A stretch of 58,947 bases of DNA from Candidatus Doudnabacteria bacterium. Lineage in GTDB: Bacteria > Patescibacteriota > Doudnabacteria > UBA920. Each line of letters begins with the position of its first letter. The stretch's first letter is position 1. Location: contig JACRDK010000010.1 of the NCBI GenBank assembly GCA_016218585.1, positions 132,974 through 191,920 of the forward strand, written 5' to 3'. Below, one piece after another: positions 8,627 to 18,123 of the stretch. The position numbers and the translations under genes were made by a program. The notes under the pieces are model-generated. The model had not been told where the DNA came from and ran no database searches. It was given only the letters and a program-made list of their open reading frames with translations.

Positions 8627-9181
8627 ATGGATAAAAAAACAATATTGGCAGTAGTCGGATTGGCCGGAGCAGGGAAAACCGAGACCACCGAGTATTTAAT
8701 AAAAAAAACCAATTGGCCTAAAGTTTATTTTGGCGGGGTGGTTATGGACGAAGTTGCCAAGCGCGGGCTTGAAGTAAACGAGGCTAACGAAAGACTTGTT
8801 CGCGAAGAATTGCGCGCTACCCACGGCATGGCGGCAATGGCTATTTTGAGCATTCCAAAAATTAAGGAACTCTTTGCCGCATCCAGCGTGATTTTAGAAA
8901 GCATGTATTCCTGGGAAGAGTATTTGGTTCTTAAGGAAGCTTTTGGCGAGGATTTTAAAGTTCTGGCAATTTTTTCTTCTTCTAAAACCAGAACAGCCAG
9001 AATGATAAACAGGCCAATACGTCCGCTTACTCCGGAACTCCTGCAATCGCGCGATTATTCCCAAATTGAAAATTTGCACCAGGCCGGACCAATTGCCAGG
9101 GCAGATTGGACTATAATCAACGAAGGAAGCAAAGAGGATCTTTATAAAAATCTTGATGAGATTATAAAAGAGTTAGCTTAA
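8627..9181 (+). CDS. P-loop nucleotide kinase (dephospho-CoA kinase/AAA-like)
   Basis: VVGLAGAGKTETTEYL Walker A. Confidence 0.7.
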   Translation: MDKKTILAVVGLAGAGKTETTEYLIKKTNWPKVYFGGVVMDEVAKRGLEVNEANERLVREELRATHGMAAMAILSIPKIKELFAASSVILESMYSWEEYLVLKEAFGEDFKVLAIFSSSKTRTARMINRPIRPLTPELLQSRDYSQIENLHQAGPIARADWTIINEGSKEDLYKNLDEIIKELA

Positions 9182-9289
9182 TTTTTTAATTTCGGTTGTC
9201 ATTTTAAATAATTATCTACGAAAGTACGAAAGGGTACTAAAATACGAAATTCGTACTTTCGCAAAAATTCGTAATTTCGCAGATTCTTT

Positions 9290-9730
9290 ATGAAAGTTAA
9301 AATTAAACGTCTCGACCCTTCAATTGAAATTCCAAAATATCATACCAAAGAATCTGCGGGGTTTGATTTAGCCTCCAGCGTGGATATAAGCATTGCCCCC
9401 GGGGAAGTGGCTAAAATCCCCACCGGGCTGGTAATTGCTTCTCCTAGCGGCTATTTTTTGCTTATAACGTCTCGTAGCAGCCTGGCTTTAAAGAAAGGCC
9501 TGAATATGGCTAACGGAGTCGGGGTTATAGACCCTGATTATGCCGGCCCGAATGATCAGGTTCATATTATTGTTCAGAACTTTACGGACCATTCTGTTGA
9601 AATCCAGAAAGGCGAACGCCTGGCTCAGGGCATATTTTTACCCATTCAGCAGGTGGAATTAGAAGAAACAGATTTAACCAGAGAAACTGACCGCGGAGGA
9701 ATTGGCAGCACCGGCGGTTATAAAACCTAA
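9290..9730 (+). CDS. dut: dUTP diphosphatase
   Basis: SAGFDLAS...SRSSLALKKGL...GVIDPDYAGPNDQVHIIVQNF...GERLAQGIFLP...DRGGIGSTG. Confidence 0.95.
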   Translation: MKVKIKRLDPSIEIPKYHTKESAGFDLASSVDISIAPGEVAKIPTGLVIASPSGYFLLITSRSSLALKKGLNMANGVGVIDPDYAGPNDQVHIIVQNFTDHSVEIQKGERLAQGIFLPIQQVELEETDLTRETDRGGIGSTGGYKT

Positions 9731-9785
9731 AAATAATGTTTGTACAAATTTCGACGATCGTCAGAATTTGAACAAAGGAGAATTT

Positions 9786-10349
9786 ATGAGCGACAAACAA
9801 TTAATAATCGGATTGGTCGGGGAAAAACTGGCGGGCAAAGACACCGTAGCCGAGTACTTAGTTTCTAAGCACGGCGCGGCTCATTTTAGGTTTACCCATA
9901 TTTTGGACGCGGTTTTGGAAGAGTTAGATATGCCCATTTCCCGGACCAATGAAATTACTTTGGGTTTATCTTTAAGAAAAGTTTTTGGCCAGCATGTTTT
10001 GGTTAATGCCCTGGAAGACCGGGTCAGAAAATCCTGGGCAACTTTAATTGTGGTTAATGGAATCCGCATGGATGAGCTTGAAGTGGTTAAGTCCTGGGGA
10101 GCTCATATTATTTATGTTACCGCGCCTGTTGAAGTTAGGTTTGAACGCTATACCAAGCGCCATGAAAAAGCCGATGACGGAGCAATGGACTTGGAAAGTT
10201 TTAAGAAGCAGGATCAGGGACCAACGGAATTAGATATTCCGGAGCTAGGCAAACAGGCAGACTATAAAATTGAAAACGTCGGCAATTATGATGAACTGTA
10301 TGCTTCGGTTGATAAAATTTTAAATACAATAAAGCAAGGTCAGAAATAA
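9786..10349 (+). CDS. P-loop (deoxy)nucleoside monophosphate kinase-like protein
   Basis: IGLVGEKLAGKDTVAEYL Walker A; SD ACAAAGGAGAATTTATG. Confidence 0.7.
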   Translation: MSDKQLIIGLVGEKLAGKDTVAEYLVSKHGAAHFRFTHILDAVLEELDMPISRTNEITLGLSLRKVFGQHVLVNALEDRVRKSWATLIVVNGIRMDELEVVKSWGAHIIYVTAPVEVRFERYTKRHEKADDGAMDLESFKKQDQGPTELDIPELGKQADYKIENVGNYDELYASVDKILNTIKQGQK

Positions 10350-10351
10350 CT

Positions 10352-11098
10352 ATGGCAATTTTAAAAAAAATATCTTTCGGTAAAGACAAAAAGGCTAATA
10401 CTTCCCAGCAGGGAAAATTTATTGTAATTGACGGCACAGACGGCAGCGGCAAAGCCACTCAAACCAATTTGCTGGTGGAAGAATTAAAAATGGGCGGTTA
10501 TGAAGTGGAAATGACAGACTTTCCCCAATACGGGACAAAATCCGCCGGACTAATTGAAGAATATTTAAACGGCAAATACGGACAGGTTGGGCCGGAGGCG
10601 GCGTCTATATTTTATGCGATTGATAGGTTTGACGCCTCTTTTAAAATCCGCCAGTGGCTAAATGAAGGCAAAATTGTTATTTCCAATCGTTATGTCACCG
10701 CCAATGCCGGACATCAGGGCGGAAAAATTACGGACGACGTCGACCGCTTAAAATATTTTAAATGGCTGGATAATCTGGAGTATAATATTTTTAATATTCC
10801 CAAGCCGGATTTAAATATTATTTTGCATATGCCGGCCGAAACCGCCCAGCAGCTGGTAGATAAAAAATCCGCAGATGTAAGGGGTTACGCTAACGGTAAA
10901 AAACGGGACTTGCATGAAGCCGATTTAAACCATTTAAAAAATGCCGAGAAGGTTTATTTGCAGATCGCCAAACTATTTCCCAATACCAAATTGGTAGAAT
11001 GCGTAAGGGCAGGGGAGCTGCTTTCCCCGAGCGATGTGCATAATCAAGTTTGGGAATTGGTGCGGAGAATAGCTTTAAAAGACGTAAAGCCTAAATAG
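10352..11098 (+). CDS. tmk: Thymidylate kinase
   Basis: FIVIDGTDGSGKATQTNLL...DFPQYG...VISNRYVTANAGHQG. Confidence 0.9.
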   Translation: MAILKKISFGKDKKANTSQQGKFIVIDGTDGSGKATQTNLLVEELKMGGYEVEMTDFPQYGTKSAGLIEEYLNGKYGQVGPEAASIFYAIDRFDASFKIRQWLNEGKIVISNRYVTANAGHQGGKITDDVDRLKYFKWLDNLEYNIFNIPKPDLNIILHMPAETAQQLVDKKSADVRGYANGKKRDLHEADLNHLKNAEKVYLQIAKLFPNTKLVECVRAGELLSPSDVHNQVWELVRRIALKDVKPK

Positions 11099-11100
11099 AT

Positions 11101-11318
11101 ATTTCACGGACACGCGGATTTCGCGGAAGGCGCCGAGCAATTTATGGATTTAATCTATTGATACTTATCAGCAGCATTTTAATCAAGTTCTACAATATTT
11201 AAAAAATTATGATATAAGATTGGGTTTAATTTTTGTTATTACGCCAAGACAAGTTATTATTAAAAGAGTAATTAATGACACGTCCGCGCCTTCCGCGTAG
11301 TTCCGCGTGTCTGTGAGA
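11101..11318. repeat. Inverted word-array element upstream of thyA
   Basis: TCACGGACACGCGGATTTCGCGGAAGGCGC versus reverse complement of right arm TCACAGACACGCGGAACTACGCGGAAGGCGC. Confidence 0.8.
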
Positions 11319-11325
11319 AAAATTT

Positions 11326-12255
11326 ATGAAAGCATATCACGATTTATTAAGAAAAATAATGGATGACGGCGTGCAAAAAGAAGACCGCACCGGGGTCGGC
11401 ACGCGCAGTATTTTTGGCTACCAAATGCGGGTGGATTTATCTAAAGGTTTTCCGCTTCTCACCACAAAAAAAGTTAACCTTAAGGCGGTAATTATAGAAC
11501 TGCTATGGTTTTTAAAAGGCGAAACCAATATTCGCTTTTTGGTGCAGAACGATGTAAAAATTTGGAATGAATGGGCATACCAGATTTATTTGGAACAGGA
11601 ACATTTGTTGGAAAAGTATCCCCGCTACTCGCCGGAATGGAAAGCGCACATGTTAGAATTTGTGGAGAAAATTAAAACTGATGATGAGTTTGCCAAAAAA
11701 TATGGAGAGTTGGGGCCAATTTACGGCAAGCAGTGGCGCCGCTGGGCCGGGCCAAATGGCGTGGAAATTGACCAAGTACAAAATATTATAGACTTAATCC
11801 ATAACGATCCAACTTCTCGCAGAATAATTATTAGCGGTTGGAATGTTGGCGAAATTCAGGAGCTGATTGTAAACCATCATCACGCGCCGCCGCCATGCCA
11901 TACGCTGTTTCAATTTATGGTAATAAACGGAAAACTTTCCTGCCAGTTGTACCAGCGCAGCGCGGACGCTTTTTTGGGAGTGCCATTTAACATTGCTTCT
12001 TACGCGTTATTTACTATGATGCTGGCTCAGGTAACAGGTCTTCAGCCGGGGGAATTTATCCATACTTTCGGCGACCTGCATATTTATAACAATCACAAAG
12101 ACCAGGTTAATGAACAGCTCTCCCGCGAGCCGCGAGAGTTGCCAAAAATGAAAATAAACCCGGAGGTAAAAAATATTTTTGACTTTAAGTACGAAGATTT
12201 TACCATAGAAGGCTACAATCCATACCCGCCTATAAAAGCGCCGATTGCTGTTTAA
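11326..12255 (+). CDS. thyA: Thymidylate synthase
   Basis: [19 protein letters not shown]...PPCHTLFQF...[26 protein letters not shown]. Confidence 0.97.
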   Translation: MKAYHDLLRKIMDDGVQKEDRTGVGTRSIFGYQMRVDLSKGFPLLTTKKVNLKAVIIELLWFLKGETNIRFLVQNDVKIWNEWAYQIYLEQEHLLEKYPRYSPEWKAHMLEFVEKIKTDDEFAKKYGELGPIYGKQWRRWAGPNGVEIDQVQNIIDLIHNDPTSRRIIISGWNVGEIQELIVNHHHAPPPCHTLFQFMVINGKLSCQLYQRSADAFLGVPFNIASYALFTMMLAQVTGLQPGEFIHTFGDLHIYNNHKDQVNEQLSREPRELPKMKINPEVKNIFDFKYEDFTIEGYNPYPPIKAPIAV

Positions 12256-12306
12256 GCAATCGCAAGTATATAGAATTTAGCATTTAGAATATAGAAAATA
12301 GCAAAC

Positions 12307-12783
12307 ATGATTTCAATTATTGCCGCTGTGGCGGAAAACAATGTAATAGGCGTGAAAAACGGCTTGCCCTGGAATTTGCCCGAAGACTTAAAACATTTTA
12401 GGGAAATTACTATGGGAAAGACCGTGCTAATGGGACGGAATACATTTTTGTCGATTATGGACATTTTAAAAAAACCTTTTCCCGGCCGGACCAATGTGGT
12501 TATTAGTAATAATCCTGAAGACAAAGTCCCTGAGGGTGTTTTGCTTTATAACGATTTGGAAAAAGCCCTGAAAGATTTGGCTGACAAAGAAGTTTTTGTT
12601 GCCGGCGGCGCTATGATTTTTTCCCAAATGATAAATCGCGTGGATAAATTATACATAACTCACATTCATAAGGCTTACGACGGGGATGTAAAATTTCCGG
12701 AAATTAGCCCCGATATCTGGAAAAAAACTAAAGAAGAACCTCACGAAGGTTTTACATTCACCGAATACGAACGAGTAAAATAA
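12307..12783 (+). CDS. folA: Dihydrofolate reductase
   Basis: MISIIAAVAENNVIGVKNGLPWNLPEDLKHFREITMGKTVLMGRNTF. Confidence 0.95.
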   Translation: MISIIAAVAENNVIGVKNGLPWNLPEDLKHFREITMGKTVLMGRNTFLSIMDILKKPFPGRTNVVISNNPEDKVPEGVLLYNDLEKALKDLADKEVFVAGGAMIFSQMINRVDKLYITHIHKAYDGDVKFPEISPDIWKKTKEEPHEGFTFTEYERVK

Positions 12784-12797
12784 AATTTTATATATAA

Positions 12798-12825
12798 AAA
12801 AGCAGGAGACCGGGAGGTCTCCTGC
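12798..12825. terminator. Intrinsic terminator between convergent folA and small membrane protein gene
   Basis: GCAGGAGACC-GGGA-GGTCTCCTGC. Confidence 0.65.
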
Positions 12826-12840
12826 GGAGCGCGCGACAGG

Positions 12841-13050
12841 CTACTGCCGCTTTTTGCGTTTTTCGAGGAGTTTGACCGCGAAAGCCGCTGGTCCTGCCAG
12901 GCCAACGCCTAATGCAATACAATGGAAAAATGATACTCCCTGTCCGTTTGCAATGCATCCGGCTGCGCCGCTGCAAAGGCCATCTACAAAAGGCACAATT
13001 AGTACCTCAATAATGGCAGCAATCATTATCCCAGTTCCAATTACTTTCAT
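12841..13050 (-). CDS. Small membrane protein (69 aa)
   Basis: Two hydrophobic segments; SD CAAGGGGGCTATATG. Confidence 0.6.
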   Translation of the reverse strand: MKVIGTGIMIAAIIEVLIVPFVDGLCSGAAGCIANGQGVSFFHCIALGVGLAGPAAFAVKLLEKRKKRQ

Positions 13051-13150
13051 ATAGCCCCCTTGGTTTTTTCATCAAGAGATGTGCTTCCTCTTGACTCTAA
13101 ATTTTTACAAAAGATACGGGGAATGTCCATGCTTGTAAAAAACCTGGGGG

Positions 13151-13179
13151 TTGACATTTTGTTAAATATAGTGTATAGT
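13151..13179 (+). promoter_or_regulatory. Consensus sigma70-like promoter
   Basis: TTGACA-17 bp-TATAGT. Confidence 0.75.
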
Positions 13180-13269
13180 GTGAATTTTTTATGATTTGGG
13201 ATGGACTTGGTGCGTATTTTTTGGTAAGCTATTCTTGCTCTGGCGATTCTCTTTGCCGGTTGATAGTAA

Positions 13270-13674
13270 ATGACCGGCAGAGATAGGTTTACTCTTTGTA
13301 TCGGGCAACAGCTGCGCTTGCAACTAGAAAAGCAGGCAAAGCTGGACGGCCGGCACCTACAACAGCAGGTTTTATATTTGCTGGAAGTAATGCTCGCCGT
13401 CGCCAGGGAAATTCCTTCGTTTCGGCTAAAACCGGAGCGGCAAGAGAGGACAGAACCAGGTTTGGCAATTAAGCTATGTCTCACTGACTGGCTTAACGAA
13501 CAAACTTTCCATTTAGCAGGGTACTATGGACTAACTCAGCAACAGTTCATGAGAACCATGTTATGGATGGGACTTGATTGGTGCGAGCGAGTTTGTCCCA
13601 AGGATCAAGTTCTCAGTAAGGAGGATTTTTTAATAGCCGTGCTGGCGATGCTGAAGCCAGTGCCGGTCCAATAA
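13270..13674 (+). CDS. Putative tandem ribbon-helix-helix protein
   Basis: Two beta-alpha-alpha-like repeats: RFTLCIGQQLRLQLEKQAKLDGRHLQQQVLYLLEVML and AIKLCLTDWLNEQTFHLAGYYGLTQQQFMRTMLWMGLDW. Confidence 0.55.
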   Translation: MTGRDRFTLCIGQQLRLQLEKQAKLDGRHLQQQVLYLLEVMLAVAREIPSFRLKPERQERTEPGLAIKLCLTDWLNEQTFHLAGYYGLTQQQFMRTMLWMGLDWCERVCPKDQVLSKEDFLIAVLAMLKPVPVQ

Positions 13675-13761
13675 TATGTTGGAACAAACCGAGGGGCCTG
13701 CATAAGCAGAACGCGAGCATGAACTGCAGGCCCCACCCAATTTAATGATATACTTACAGTA

Positions 13762-14871
13762 ATGAATGAATTTATAAAACGTTTAGAAAGCCTTAAATTT
13801 TCAATTTTAAACCTCAAGTCTAACTTAGGCCTGCCGCAAAAAGAGCAGCGGATTTTAGAGTTGTCCGATGTTATGCAACAGGCGGATTTTTGGAATGATA
13901 ATATTAAAGCGCAAAAAATTTCTCAGGAGTATAACGGCATAAAAAAGTTTTACGATTTTTGGCAGAAATTGGAAAGCGATGTGTTAGAAACTTTGGAGCT
14001 AGTTAAACATAATGAAGACGAAAGCGGCGAGACAATAAAATTTTTGCAAAAAAATGTTGAAGAACTGGAGCAACAGTATCAAAAAAACCGCTTCCTGGCT
14101 TTATTAAATAAAAAATACGACGACCATAATGCCATTTTTTCGCTTCACTCCGGCGCCGGGGGAGTGGATGCCCAGGATTGGGCCGATATGTTGCTGAGAA
14201 TGTTTTTGCGCTATGCCGATAAAAAAGGTTTTACCACGGAAGTTTTGGAATTAAATCGGGGTGAGCAGGGCGGCCTTAAAACTTGCGTAGTGGAAGTTAA
14301 GGGTCCGTATGCTTATGGATTGTTTAAAAGCGAAGCCGGGGTGCATCGCTTGGTTCGTTTGTCGCCATTTAACCCGGCGCATACGCGCGAAACCTCTTTT
14401 GCTTTGCTGGAATTATTGCCATTGCTGGAAGAACAGGAAGAGTTAAAAATTGACCCGAAAGATTTAAAAATAGAAGCCAACACCGCTTCCGGCCATGGCG
14501 GGCAATCGGTCAACACCACTTATTCCGCTATCCGCATAACGCACATCCCCACGGGCATAAAAGTAAATATTCAGAATGAACGCTCACAGCATCAAAACCG
14601 CGAAATTGCTATGCGGATTTTAATGGCAAAGCTAAAAACTTTAGAAGAAGAAAAATTGCAAAAAGAAAAACAAGAACTTCGGGGAGAATTTAAAAGTGCG
14701 GAGTGGGGGAATCAAATTCGCTCTTATGTCTTACATCCCTATAAAATGGTTAAAGATCACCGCACGGGAATGGAAACGTCTGACCCGGACAGCGTACTTA
14801 ACGGCGAACTAGATGAGTTTGTGGAAAAATATTTAGAAAAGACCGCAGATTCGCAAATAATGAACAGATAA
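13762..14871 (+). CDS. prfB: Peptide chain release factor 2
   Basis: GGQ (SGHGGQSVNTT) and SPF (RLSPFNPAHTRETSFA) motifs; one uninterrupted ORF. Confidence 0.95.
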   Translation: MNEFIKRLESLKFSILNLKSNLGLPQKEQRILELSDVMQQADFWNDNIKAQKISQEYNGIKKFYDFWQKLESDVLETLELVKHNEDESGETIKFLQKNVEELEQQYQKNRFLALLNKKYDDHNAIFSLHSGAGGVDAQDWADMLLRMFLRYADKKGFTTEVLELNRGEQGGLKTCVVEVKGPYAYGLFKSEAGVHRLVRLSPFNPAHTRETSFALLELLPLLEEQEELKIDPKDLKIEANTASGHGGQSVNTTYSAIRITHIPTGIKVNIQNERSQHQNREIAMRILMAKLKTLEEEKLQKEKQELRGEFKSAEWGNQIRSYVLHPYKMVKDHRTGMETSDPDSVLNGELDEFVEKYLEKTADSQIMNR

Positions 14872-15033
14872 CGCGGATATTCTGCGCATAACGCAAACAA
14901 GTTAAGTTAAATCTAAACATTAGCTTCCGTTCCTTTTAAAAGTTTGGTATAATTAAACAATCAGGAAACTTTTGAAATAAATATAAATTTTTGACATCCG
15001 CGATATCTGCGCTTATCAGCGCATCAGTGATTT

Positions 15034-15711
15034 ATGATAAAATTTGAAAACGTTATAAAAAGATATACCAGTCAAAAGGCCTTAGACGGCATAAATTTGC
15101 AAATTCACCATGGTGAATTTGTTTCTTTGGTTGGCCTTTCCGGCGCCGGAAAATCTACCTTGCTCAAGCTGATTATTGGAGAAGAGCGCATAGACGGTGG
15201 AAAAATTTTAATTGATGATGTTGATATAACCAAAGTCAAAAAAAGCGACCTGCCTTACTTGCGCCGCAAAATTGGCATGGTTTTCCAGGACATAAAGCTT
15301 TTGCCGAAAAGAACAGCTTTTGAAAACGTTGCTTTTGCTATGGAAGTTTGCGGGCACCGCAAAGACAAAATTGCCAAAGAGGTGCCGAAAATTTTGGAAT
15401 TAGTCGGCTTATTGCACAAAAAAGACAATTTCCCGAACGAAATGTCCGGCGGTGAAAAACAGCGCGTGGCTATTGCCAGAGCGCTTTCACATCGGCCGGT
15501 TTTATTGTTGGCAGACGAGCCAACAGGGAATTTAGACGAAGTAAATGCCGCAGAAGTTATTGACTTGCTGTTAAAGATTAACCAGTTAGGAACCACAGTT
15601 ATTTTGGCAACTCACGCCGCAGACTTGGTAAATAAAATAAAAAGGCGCGTAATCACCATCGAAGGCGGCAAAATTACTATTGAACAGCAAAAAGGGAAAT
15701 ATAAACTATAA
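15034..15711 (+). CDS. ftsE: Cell division ATP-binding protein FtsE
   Basis: ABC ATPase: GLSGAGKSTLLKLI, MSGGEKQRVAIARAL, LLADEPTGNLD; adjacent ftsX. Confidence 0.93.
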   Translation: MIKFENVIKRYTSQKALDGINLQIHHGEFVSLVGLSGAGKSTLLKLIIGEERIDGGKILIDDVDITKVKKSDLPYLRRKIGMVFQDIKLLPKRTAFENVAFAMEVCGHRKDKIAKEVPKILELVGLLHKKDNFPNEMSGGEKQRVAIARALSHRPVLLLADEPTGNLDEVNAAEVIDLLLKINQLGTTVILATHAADLVNKIKRRVITIEGGKITIEQQKGKYKL

Positions 15712-15803
15712 CCGCGGAAACTCACGGAACTTAACGCTGAAAGACGCAGAAAACTGCAGTCTTCCGCGTTAGTCCGGGTAAAATTCCGCACCATTCAGCG
15801 ATT
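15712..15803. repeat. Imperfect palindromic word array between ftsE and ftsX
   Basis: CGCGGAAACTCACGGAACTTAACGCTGAAAGACGCAG versus reverse complement GCGGAATTTTACCCGGACTAACGCGGAAGACTGCAG. Confidence 0.75.
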
Positions 15804-16721
15804 ATGCTTGATTCCATTTCATTTTTTCGAATAATAAAAACCGGACTGACAAATTTTGGCAGAAATTTGTGGCTGTCTATGGCTGCGACTATGGTTATGA
15901 CAATAACCCTGGTTATTTTCTCCACGCTGTTTTTGTTGTTTATGATGACGAGTTATTCCCTAAAAACTATTCAGAATACCGTTGACATTAGCGTGTACTA
16001 CAAAATAGGTTTGCCGGAAGAACAGATTAATTTGGTTAAAACAGAACTTGCGACAGATAGCAGAATAAAGGACATATCTTATGTTTCGGCAATGCAGGCT
16101 TTTGATGACTTTAAATCCAAGCACCAGTCCGATCCGTTAATTACACAGTCGCTAAATGAGCTTACCGAAAATCCGCTGCCCGCAACCCTGCACGTAAAAA
16201 CTTATAACCTGGAAGATTATCCGGCAATTGCGGAAAAATTAAACTCTGACCAATATAAAGACTACATAGACAAGGTTAACTTTGAAGACAACCGTTTTAT
16301 AATTGAGCGGTTGAATAAAATTTTAAAGTTTATTGTTACTTTTGGCTTAGGTTTGGCGGGAGTTTTTGCCTTAATTGCGATTCTGGTTATTTATAATACT
16401 ATTACCTTAACCATTTACAATCGCAAAGAAGAAGTAGAGATTATGCGCCTTGTTGGCGCCACTAACTGGTATATTCGCGGACCGTTTTTAACCGAGAGCA
16501 TGCTTTATAGTTTATTGTCTACAATTATTACGGCATTGTTGTTTATTCCGGTGTTTACCAAGGTTATCCCCGTGGTCATTCAGTATATAAATCCACAGGT
16601 AAGCCTCTATAACAATAGCGTGGTTAATTTTGCTTATTTGTGTTTAGTTTTGTTTGGCATTGCTTTGGTTTTGTCCTTTGTTTCAACAATGATGGCAATT
16701 CGCAAATACCTCAAAATTTAG
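15804..16721 (+). CDS. ftsX: Cell division protein FtsX
   Basis: 4-TM permease pattern; YNRKEEVEIMRLVGATNWYIRGPFLTE. Confidence 0.93.
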   Translation: MLDSISFFRIIKTGLTNFGRNLWLSMAATMVMTITLVIFSTLFLLFMMTSYSLKTIQNTVDISVYYKIGLPEEQINLVKTELATDSRIKDISYVSAMQAFDDFKSKHQSDPLITQSLNELTENPLPATLHVKTYNLEDYPAIAEKLNSDQYKDYIDKVNFEDNRFIIERLNKILKFIVTFGLGLAGVFALIAILVIYNTITLTIYNRKEEVEIMRLVGATNWYIRGPFLTESMLYSLLSTIITALLFIPVFTKVIPVVIQYINPQVSLYNNSVVNFAYLCLVLFGIALVLSFVSTMMAIRKYLKI

Positions 16722-16845
16722 CATAATTATAGTGAATTTTAGGTTTTGCTGCTAAACTTGCATAAATATTCATACAGTGTATACTAAGAAAGAGCCCTTA
16801 ATAGCTTCTGGCTGTTAGCTTATAGCTTTTAGTGAAATAGGACTG

Positions 16846-16876
16846 GGACTCTCTCCAAATTTGGGGAGTTTTTTTA
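16846..16876 (+). terminator. Intrinsic terminator
   Basis: ACTCTCTCCAAATTTGGGGAGTTTTTTT. Confidence 0.6.
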
Positions 16877-16888
16877 TTTAAAAAATTA

Positions 16889-16967
16889 ATTAACACGGAT
16901 TAAAACAAACAGATAGACACGGATATCGGTGTTAATCTGTTGTAAATCAGCGTCTATTATCTAATAC
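16889..16967. repeat. Palindromic word array ending at rplI start
   Basis: TTAACACGGATTAAAACAAACAGATAGACACGGATATC versus reverse complement GATAATAGACGCTGATTTACAACAGATTAACACCGATATC. Confidence 0.7.
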
Positions 16968-17414
16968 ATGAAAGTTATTTTATTAAAAGATACGCCCGGA
17001 CAGGGTAAAAAAGGCGAGATAAAAGAGGTTAACGACGGATACGCCAACAATTTTTTAATTGCCAAAGGTTTTGCCCAAACAGCATCGCCCCAAATTCAGG
17101 CGCATGTGCAAAAAGAGAAAAAAGAAGCGGAAGCAAAAAAACAGAAAGAACTGGCTCGTTTGCAAAACGCTAAATTAGACTTGGAAAAGCGCAGCTTTGT
17201 GGTAAAAATAAAAGTTGGCGACAAAGGCCAAATATTTTCTGGCGTTCATGACAAAGACGTGGTGGCGGTTGTAAACAGTAAAACGGGTTTGGCCTTGGAA
17301 AAAAGCCAGGTGGAATTAGACAAGCCAATTAAAGAATTGGGCCAGCACAAAGTTAAGATTAAATTGGGGCCAAACTTAACGGCTATGGCTAGCTTAATTG
17401 TGGAGCCCGGGTAA
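16968..17414 (+). CDS. rplI: 50S ribosomal protein L9
   Basis: [36 protein letters not shown]. Confidence 0.95.
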   Translation: MKVILLKDTPGQGKKGEIKEVNDGYANNFLIAKGFAQTASPQIQAHVQKEKKEAEAKKQKELARLQNAKLDLEKRSFVVKIKVGDKGQIFSGVHDKDVVAVVNSKTGLALEKSQVELDKPIKELGQHKVKIKLGPNLTAMASLIVEPG

Positions 17415-17425
17415 TTTAATTTTTT

Positions 17426-18076
17426 ATGGATGAAATAAAACAAAATTTATGGGTGGCTAACCCAAAGTTAAAAATTTTACTCCTGGTATTTATTTTTATA
17501 TTTTTGTTTAGCGGAGTTGGCCTGGTGGTATTTGCCCAAATGCAAAACAGTTATCGCCAGCAAATTTATCAGGAGACAGTAGATTCTTTGCCAAAACACC
17601 AAGCCGGAGCATCGGAGAATCAGAGTGTCGGGGAATCAGATGTCTCAAATTGGAAAACTTATAAAAATGATCAGTATGGGTTTGAGTTAAAATATCCGCA
17701 AGATTGGGCTAGCCCAATAGACAATAGTCAAAATATTGAATTAGGTTGTCCAAGAGTTGAATCTGAAGCCGGCCCCAGATGCCCATTGCAAATAGAAGTT
17801 TCCACAAAAAAATCAAAGAGTGATTATATTAAAACGCTCCAATTAACAGCTTTTAAAGATAGCGATAAAATAATTAATCAGAAGGGTTCGGATATTATAG
17901 CAAGTGTTGTTAATAATGTTGATGCCATAACTTACCGTGATGCCGGGATGTGCACTTATACTCATACAGTATTTTTTGGATCAAATCAAATTTTTTCTTT
18001 TGTCGATAACTGTGAACATTATCAGAACAACGGAGTTTACGCTAAGATTGCGGCAACCTTTAAATTTACAAAGTAA
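17426..18076 (+). CDS. Membrane-anchored hypothetical protein (PsbP-like fold possible)
   Basis: N-terminal TM; WKTYKNDQYGFELKYPQDW motif. Confidence 0.55.
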   Translation: MDEIKQNLWVANPKLKILLLVFIFIFLFSGVGLVVFAQMQNSYRQQIYQETVDSLPKHQAGASENQSVGESDVSNWKTYKNDQYGFELKYPQDWASPIDNSQNIELGCPRVESEAGPRCPLQIEVSTKKSKSDYIKTLQLTAFKDSDKIINQKGSDIIASVVNNVDAITYRDAGMCTYTHTVFFGSNQIFSFVDNCEHYQNNGVYAKIAATFKFTK

Positions 18077-18123
18077 TTTGTTTTAAATTCTTAATTCTTA
18101 ATTCCTAAAATCTTAAATTATCT

